Shown here piece after piece: positions 57,910 through 64,000 of a DNA stretch of 64,000 bases. The stretch comes from Alviniconcha marisindica. Taxonomy: Eukaryota > Mollusca > Gastropoda > Provannidae. Numbering within the stretch: the stretch's first letter is position 1; each line of letters starts with the position of its first letter. The DNA lies in NCBI GenBank assembly GCA_018857735.1, contig JABMCL010002823.1:20001-84000 (forward strand). Reading direction: 5' to 3'. Made by a program: the position numbers and the translations under genes. The notes beneath the pieces are model-generated. The model had not been told where the DNA came from and searched no databases. It worked only from the letters and a program-made list of their open reading frames with translations.

Positions 57910-58284
57910 TCAGCTTGGTCTCTCCGCTGTGAATGTCTGCTTCAGTCTTTCAAATAAACTCGTCTGGTCATGCTTAAGTTCATCAAGGGATTCAGTTGCC
58001 ATCACAGCACGACATTCCTCGTAACAAAGTCCAGTCGCCCCAACAGTTCTTTTAGCTGTTCTGTCTTCGTATTTCATCTTGTAGAAATTAGTGGTCAATC
58101 TGTGGAGACTTTCGTAATCTTTGTCACATTTAGCAGCATTCGCTATCTGGGAGTTTTCACCCATTTTGAAAGCGTCTGCAACTCTCTGGCGGATCACAGT
58201 ACTTAAGTCCCTGCCAGTTTTTGTTGGATCGACAGGCCATGCTTCACAAAGTTTGAAAAAATTGCGATACCGTGCGGCGGACAT
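57910..58284 (-). CDS. UQCC2: UQCC2, mitochondrial complex III assembly factor 2
   Basis: A single uninterrupted frame of 124 codons plus stop, nearly the same length as human UQCC2 (126). The N-terminus MSAARYRNFFKLCEAWPVD, the RDLSTVIRQRVADAF and GENSQIAN segments, YESLHRLTTNFYKMKY and the ESLDELK block match the family along its whole length. UQCC2 works with UQCC1 in the mitochondrial matrix to receive newly made cytochrome b for complex III. The start at 58284 is chosen by homology; an in-frame ATG 39 bp upstream would add an unconserved MLPLLLLAKQKVS. There is no intron, unlike its neighbours. It lies head to head with PTER. Confidence 0.92.
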   Translation of the reverse strand: MSAARYRNFFKLCEAWPVDPTKTGRDLSTVIRQRVADAFKMGENSQIANAAKCDKDYESLHRLTTNFYKMKYEDRTAKRTVGATGLCYEECRAVMATESLDELKHDQTSLFERLKQTFTAERPS

Positions 58285-58402
58285 GCTGACCTTCTGTTTC
58301 GCAAGTAGAAGTAAGGGGAGCAACTTAGCGCAATTTTGTGTCGAAGGGACATAATTCTCTGGTCAAGATAAGCGGATACATGTGCAGAGTGCTGCAAACA
58401 AG
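58285..58402. promoter_or_regulatory. Candidate bidirectional UQCC2/PTER promoter
   Basis: Only 118 bp separate the UQCC2 start codon (- strand) from the PTER start codon (+ strand). No TATA box is evident for either direction. Both 5' UTRs and any core promoter must be inside this gap, or overlap the neighbouring coding sequence. Confidence 0.6.
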
Positions 58403-59389
58403 ATGGTATCAAGAAAAGGCAAAATTCAAACAGGTAAATAGTCGTATATCGGTAGTTATATGCGTTACTTGTGAGAAAAGAACACAAATGAAATATTCCA
58501 CGCATGCCCTTAAACAAAACAGGCAACGGAAAGCTAGTTTTGTAAGTTCAGATACCTTGTGTGCTGGCAAAGTTGTAGTCTAGCAGACGACGCGTGACAA
58601 TGCCGCTCAGCTCATCTTCGTCCGACTTCAACAGTATGAGGACTTTGACACATTTGGTGTATGCTGAGTTATTTTGGTGTTTCCACGATCCACCGAACTC
58701 TCACATGGACTACAGGATCTTTAACATGCGTGTGTGATCTTTATGCATGCATATACACACGGGGGACCGGTTTATAGTCTCGTCCAAAGCTACAGAGTAT
58801 GCAACGTAATGCAGGTGCGCTAACCAGTCCTGAACCGTGACAATCAAGACCGAGTATGCTGCTGCACGTTCGCTTACATTTGCCTTAAGTCCTGTATCTA
58901 ATCCTTTAGTGTAGGGCGGTATACTTGGCGGGTATTTAATATTATGTAATGCCAAAATGTAGAACAAAATCTTCTAGATGAGTCAAGCTGGCACTGCTGA
59001 CAACTATTCGACTTAGTGTGCGATGCGCAGGCTAGGTACAAAATGAAACGTTTTCAGGCATAATCCCCGTGGCTAGCACAGCTCAAGCCATCACCTACTT
59101 TAGTTAGTTGTTTCACCCTAAAAAGAAAGAGAAATAAGCTCCCGCTGGGTGCATTGTCAGCTTTACAGCAATGCAAATTTTCTTAAGAGGTAACTTGTAG
59201 TTGTACCACATAATTATATCGTTACGTCTTTAGACGCCCCCCCCCCTCCATTGCCGTTTGACACAAACCCGTGAGGTGCTGAGGTTTATTTATTTTACAC
59301 TTGCACCTTGCATTCTCTACCAAGGTGCCCCTAAATACATGCGGAATAGCTTTTTTATGTTTCCTTAAGTTTTTTATTTTTATTTTATT

Positions 59390-59448
<59 letters not shown>

Positions 59449-62400
59449 TGCACCTACACCATCATTAAACTCCTGCCACTACCAACACTGGCAGATACAC
59501 ATAGTGATGCATCAGTGACATGCTGCTTTATTCCATAAAGCTGTATAATAGTTGAATGCTTCATACCATTTTTGTTGGATAGTGATGCAACATAGTGATG
59601 CATCAGTGACAGGCTGCTTTATTCCATAAAGCTGTATAATAGTTGCATGCTTCATACCATTTTTGTTGGATAATGATACAAAGTGATGCATCAGTGACAT
59701 GCTGCTTTATTCCATAAACTGATAAAGCTGTATAATAGTTGCATGCTTCATACCATTTGATTTACTGTGGCGATCATCCGTGGGCAGTATGTGGCCTGAT
59801 CGAGCCAGGTCAGCTGGGACCCACACTGACCCATGAACACCTGATGCTCCAGGCTGATTGCTTCTTTGTACCCCCATCAGTGGCCAGCGATCAGAAGAAG
59901 ACGGAGGCACCTTTCACCATGGAGAACTTGGGCTGGATCCGACAAAACCCGTAAACAGATGTTTATTGCCTTTGGTTTTCTGTTGTCTTTATTCCTTAAA
60001 CAGCATTTTAAAAAAGTAATGCACTGCCCAGAAGAATAAGTTTTTCTTCTTCTTCCTGTCAAGGACTAGGTTCTGACAGAGCATCACAAGTCCTGTAGTG
60101 ATGTGTGTTGAAAAGGTAGTCATGGTCAGTGCCTTGGGTGTTCTTAATAGAATATATAGAGGAATGACTGAACAACTGCTGGTGAGGTCGACAAAATAGA
60201 ACATAACCCAAAGAAAACAATTTTTGTCGAAAGTACTTGTGTACTATTGTTTCCTTGTTGCATTGGTGAGTACATTTCCCTAGATCTGTTCTACAATTCA
60301 ATAAAATAGATATAGTTAATTTGTCACCATACAGAGTGCCTAGCACATTCAAATGGTTTGTTTGCCTGCTGCAGGTACAGCCACAAGCCAAATCTTAATC
60401 TTGTGAAAGAGGATGATGCTGTTCTACAAGAAATAAAAGCATACAGAGTAAGTCTGACGTACCACAAATTTATCATGTGTTGCAGTATGTGTGGGGCATA
60501 TGTGTGTGTGTGTGTGCATTGCATACATGCATGTGGATATTATAGGTATGTTCTGTTCTTTTCTAACCCCTTAAGGTGCAGTTCCATACTGGCATTGGTG
60601 CAGTAGTGGCAAGGCAGCAGTGAAAGCAAAAATCAGGAACAAAGAAATATGAATGCTCAGCGCAGCGGCATCATGAATCACTCCGTGGAGTCACAACATA
60701 ATGCTATGCTGTGTACTGCACAGGAGTAATCATACATTCCTATTTTTTATGTTCTCGGTTTTTGCCATCATGGCTAATGTTTCCACACTGCTGATGCATT
60801 TCTGATATGGACTTGTACCTTTAGGCAGAAATCATGTGTCACTGTGGATTAATAAATGGAGATGAAGGCCCTATTGTTGTTTCTTACGTAGTCACCTCTT
60901 TGGATAGGACTTTTCAAAGGCCGTGGCAGACCTGTGACAATGGATTGTTTGTGTGTGTGTACATATGGTGTGAATGGTAAAACAAATTGTATGTAAATGT
61001 GTTTTTTGTCAAGTTGTTTGCACAGCACAGCCATGGTGGGTCTAACTCTTAGAGAAAAGTGCTTTACAAGAATTATCTATTATTATTAGCACCTGTTCAC
61101 TGTTTATCAACATAAAGCTTTTGCACCTGTCAAATTCTTGTTTCTTTGTGTCATATTTATTTGCTTTATTGCAGTCTTTTTCACAAATGGGTGTTGCTTT
61201 CCATGTGAAAAAATGTATTAATCTGTTTTTTTTAACATGTCTTCAAGCATTAATATGAATTCTTGATACTCATCTAGCTAACATCTGAAGAATGAGCACT
61301 TTGTATTGGACACTTTTTTAAAAATGTCTGTTCAGGATCTTGGTGGTCAGGGAATTGTGGAGAATTCCACCATTGGACTGCAGCGCGATGTTGGATTTCT
61401 TCAGAGGCTGTCCAATGCGACTGGAGTTCACATTGTTGCTGGAACAGGTACAGAATCAGAGCACTCCACAGTGGTCACAGCGGATGCCTTGTGTGGAAGA
61501 CAATAGTGAAGTGTACTGAATATAACCCAGAAACAAATGAGTGTTGGTTTCATTTTTTACACAACCTTGGACATCAGCTCTGGCCAATGGAGGAAGCTTT
61601 TCAGCAACCTGGACAATCTGCAGTGCATGGCAGCCTTTATGCAGAAACAAGAGTTTTCATTGGAGCCATCAGCAAGCCCTCAACAAGATTGTTTGTGTTT
61701 CTGATTCAGGTGAAAAAACATGTAATGATGAAAAAAGCATGTGGGCCTATTATATAATGAGTGTTTATTTCTTTGTATTGCCGCAGGGGTTTTCATAACA
61801 TAAACATGTGCATTGACTTTTCCTTTAAGACTATGGAAGCAAGATCTATCAAACTTTGCATCACAATAACTTCCAAGCTCCACCAAGCTTCACATTGCTG
61901 TACCCATGTCAGTGACATTTGCTGATTTCATTTCTTTTATGGGTTGTTGTCAATGAACAGGTCATTGAGATTTGAATGACAGACCATGTTTAGCTAATCA
62001 GCATGTATAGACTGACTTGAGTTCAGAATAATTTCCTTTTGGTGAACTCACATTCTGATTCACTGAAAGGACCAGGTCGATCGTACACAAGTGAGAAGAA
62101 AAAAAACTTTTTTGTAAAACATGTAGATGTTTCCATCCTTTTTTCAGGCCTTACTTCAATGTCTCTCCCAATGACATGCTAATGCTTATAAATACTGACC
62201 ATTGACCAAAATGACTTGTTTGCTGGTTTACTTTGGTATCTAGCAAACAAGAAATAAACCATACTCGTTGCGCGTTGTATGTACAGGTTTCTATGTGGAC
62301 AAGTTTCAAAGTGAGTCAACCCGACAGTTGTCTGAGGAAGCAATGGCAGAACAAATCAGGGAAGACATCTGTACTGGGGCAGATGGTACCGAGATCTGCT

Positions 62401-64000
62401 GTGGTGTCATTGGGGAAATTGGCTGTGCCTGGCCACTCACAGGTGCTTTATTACTCACTGTGTGTGTGGGGGGGGGGGGGGGGAGGTACTGTTACTGGAT
62501 AAATTGGTTGTACCTGGCCACTCACAGGTGCTTTATTACTCTGTGTGTGTGTGTGGTGTGTATACTGTTACTGGATAAATTGGTTGTACCTGGCCACTCA
62601 CAGGTGCTTTATTACTTACTCTGTGTGTATGTGTGTGTGCCCGGTGTGTGTGCGCATGTGTGTGTGTGTAGTTACTGGAGAAATTGGTTGAACCTGGCCA
62701 CTCACATACTTTATTATACTTACTCTGTGTGACTGCATGTGTGTCTATATGTGCCCACTGGGGAAATTTGTTACATGTAATTGGTTGTACTTCACTACTG
62801 CCTGGGAGGTCGATGTCAAGTCTGCATCTGCTGTCTTTGCAGAAGTGCCCCAGGTACCATTAGGTGCACCTCACCCCTTGGTGGGCCATTGCTTGGCTGT
62901 GCAGGTGTAGGCTCAGTTATGCAACTACCGACACCACATAGATTTATTCACACAAGAGAAGTCGCATCAAAACCTGTCAACAAGCTCTGTGTTCTCAGAT
63001 TTTGAAAAGCGCTCCTTGAGGAGCGCAGCAGCAGTTCAAAGTGAGCTGGGCAGTCCTGCCATCATCCATCCAGGGCGCAACCCAAAGGCGCCCTTTGAGA
63101 TCATGCGCATCTTCCTGGAGGCTGGTGCACAAGCGGAAATGACTGTCATGTCACACTTGGATAGTGAGTACATACCATGTGAAATGAAGGTCATGTCACA
63201 CTTGGATAGTACATAATATGTGAAATGACTGTCATGTCACACTTGGATAGTGAGTACATACCATGTGAAATGAGGGTCATGTCACACTTGGATAGTACAT
63301 AATATGTGAAATGACTGTCATGTCACACTTGGATAGTGAGTACATACCATGTGAAATGAAGGTCATGTCACACTTGGATAGTACATAATATGTGAAATGA
63401 CTGTCATGTCACACTTGGATAGTGAGTTCATGCTATGTGAAATGAGTCATGTCACTGTTGAATAGTGAGTTCCTGCTATGTGAAATGACTGTCATGTCAC
63501 ACTTGGATAGTGAGTACATACCATGTGAAATGACTGTCATGTCACACTTGGATAGTACATACTATGTGAAGTGACAGTCATGTCACACTTGGATAGTGAG
63601 TACATACTATGTAAAATGACTGTCATGTCACACTTGGATAGTGAGTACATACAATGTGAAATTACAGTTGTGTCACACTTGGATAGTGAGTTCATGCTAT
63701 GTGAAATGACTGTCATGTTACACTTGGATAGTGAGTACATACTATGTGAAGTGACAGTCATGTCACACTTGGAACTGGATAGTACATACTATGTGAAAAA
63801 ATAAATGGCTTTAAAGACAAAGTATAACTGCCTCAGTGACAGAGGACCCTGCACATGAAATAGATATTGCGACATACTATTTCTCTACAGGGACAATTTA
63901 TGACACAGAAACTCTCCTTGAATTTGCCAAGCTGGGCTGCTACTGCGAGTACGATTTGTTTGGGATCGAGACCTCACACTATCAGCTATGGCAGGAGGTG
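58403..64000 (+). CDS. PTER: PTER, phosphotriesterase-related protein (partial, 3' end beyond window)
   Basis: Exons: 58403-58433, 59788-59950, 60375-60447, 61336-61447, 62287-62442, 62999-63163, 63891 to the window end. All phases join, giving 270 codons; about 80 more would be expected. Exon 1 is [10 protein letters not shown]. Metal ligands of the amidohydrolase fold are present: H26 and H28 (LTHEHL), E170 ([10 protein letters not shown]), H202 (IIHPGR) and H231 (MSHLDR); the final Asp lies beyond the window. Mammalian PTER has been reported to hydrolyse N-acetyltaurine; assigning that substrate here is inference. Exon 2 has a weak polypyrimidine tract before CAG at 59785-59787, but the codon split G|TA fits exon 1 exactly. 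Confidence 0.93.
58434..59499. other. PTER intron 1, nothing else recognised
   Basis: Ordinary AT-rich intron with a C run near 59238 and a (CT)n/(CA)n tract at about 59392-59447. No exon or RNA gene is seen. Confidence 0.6.
59500..59755. repeat. About 90-bp tandem repeat, 3 copies, just before PTER exon 2
   Basis: The unit contains gtgatgcatcagtgacatgc, tgctttattccataaagctg, tataatagttgcatgcttca and taccatttttgttggata. The array ends about 30 bp before the exon 2 acceptor, and the exon itself is not copied. Confidence 0.88.
60448..62286. other. PTER introns 3 and 4, nothing else recognised
   Basis: Apart from exon 4's predecessor at 61336-61447, the region is AT-rich intron without arrays, RNA genes or other coding signal. 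The lack of minisatellites here is unusual for this window. Confidence 0.6.
62443..62770 (+). repeat. 75-85-bp array copying the PTER exon 4 end and donor
   Basis: Three clear copies and one partial copy after the exon. Each has ggataaattggttgtacctg, gccactcacag and gtgctttattactc followed by TG repeats; the true exon end is ggaaattggctgtgcctggccactcacag|gtgcttta. In the third copy the donor is lost (cactcacatactttatt). A G run lies at 62469-62482. Confidence 0.9.
63164..63800 (+). repeat. 42-bp array copying the PTER exon 5 end and donor, about 15 copies
   Basis: The unit is gtgaaatgactgtcatgtca, cacttggata, gtgagtacatac(t/c)at. The genuine exon 5 ends gcggaaatgactgtcatgtcacacttggata|gtgagtac, so each unit repeats codons EMTVMSHLD and the 5' splice site. 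About half the copies keep ata|gtgagt; others read ata|gtacat. Confidence 0.93.

Overview
This is an animal nuclear genome window. Its genes are intron-rich with GT-AG introns, it carries tRNA-headed SINEs, and long minisatellites are dense throughout. The encoded proteins are ordinary metazoan orthologues, and the overall style (huge intron arrays, poly-G tracts, short exons) would fit a lophotrochozoan, perhaps a gastropod mollusc. That placement is an inference only; the sequence does not name the species.

Four protein-coding genes can be read. (1) DNAJC14, + strand, 3962-26563: 12 coding exons and 1128 codons, all junctions in phase. (2) TRMT13, - strand, 55654-37763: 14 exons placed, all in phase, plus one short exon (E9) of which I find only the 3' end inside a tandem array. 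(3) UQCC2, - strand, 58284-57910: 124 codons with no intron. (4) PTER, + strand, from 58403 and cut off by the window end at 64000: 7 exons and 270 codons seen. DNAJC14 and TRMT13 converge on an 11-kb intergenic region (26.6-37.6 kb) filled with minisatellites and a SINE. UQCC2 and PTER are head to head with start codons only 118 bp apart, probably sharing a promoter. The four genes do not form one pathway: an ER co-chaperone, a tRNA 2'-O-methyltransferase, a mitochondrial complex III assembly factor and an amidohydrolase-fold enzyme.

The most unusual property is in the repeats. More than thirty tandem arrays occupy introns and intergenic DNA. At least nine of them are built from the edge of an adjacent exon together with its splice site: DNAJC14 exons 2, 7 and 9 (acceptors), TRMT13 E7 and E13 (acceptors) and E8 and E9 (donors), and PTER exons 4 and 5 (donors). 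The largest, 3.4 kb in TRMT13, repeats the acceptor and first 20 coding bases of the exon that carries the SAM-binding motif. Two further arrays are themselves coding: 12 x 14 residues in TRMT13 E14 and 5 x 12 residues in E12. The gene models stay open and in phase despite this. Most long open frames in the window are artefacts of arrays whose period is a multiple of three.
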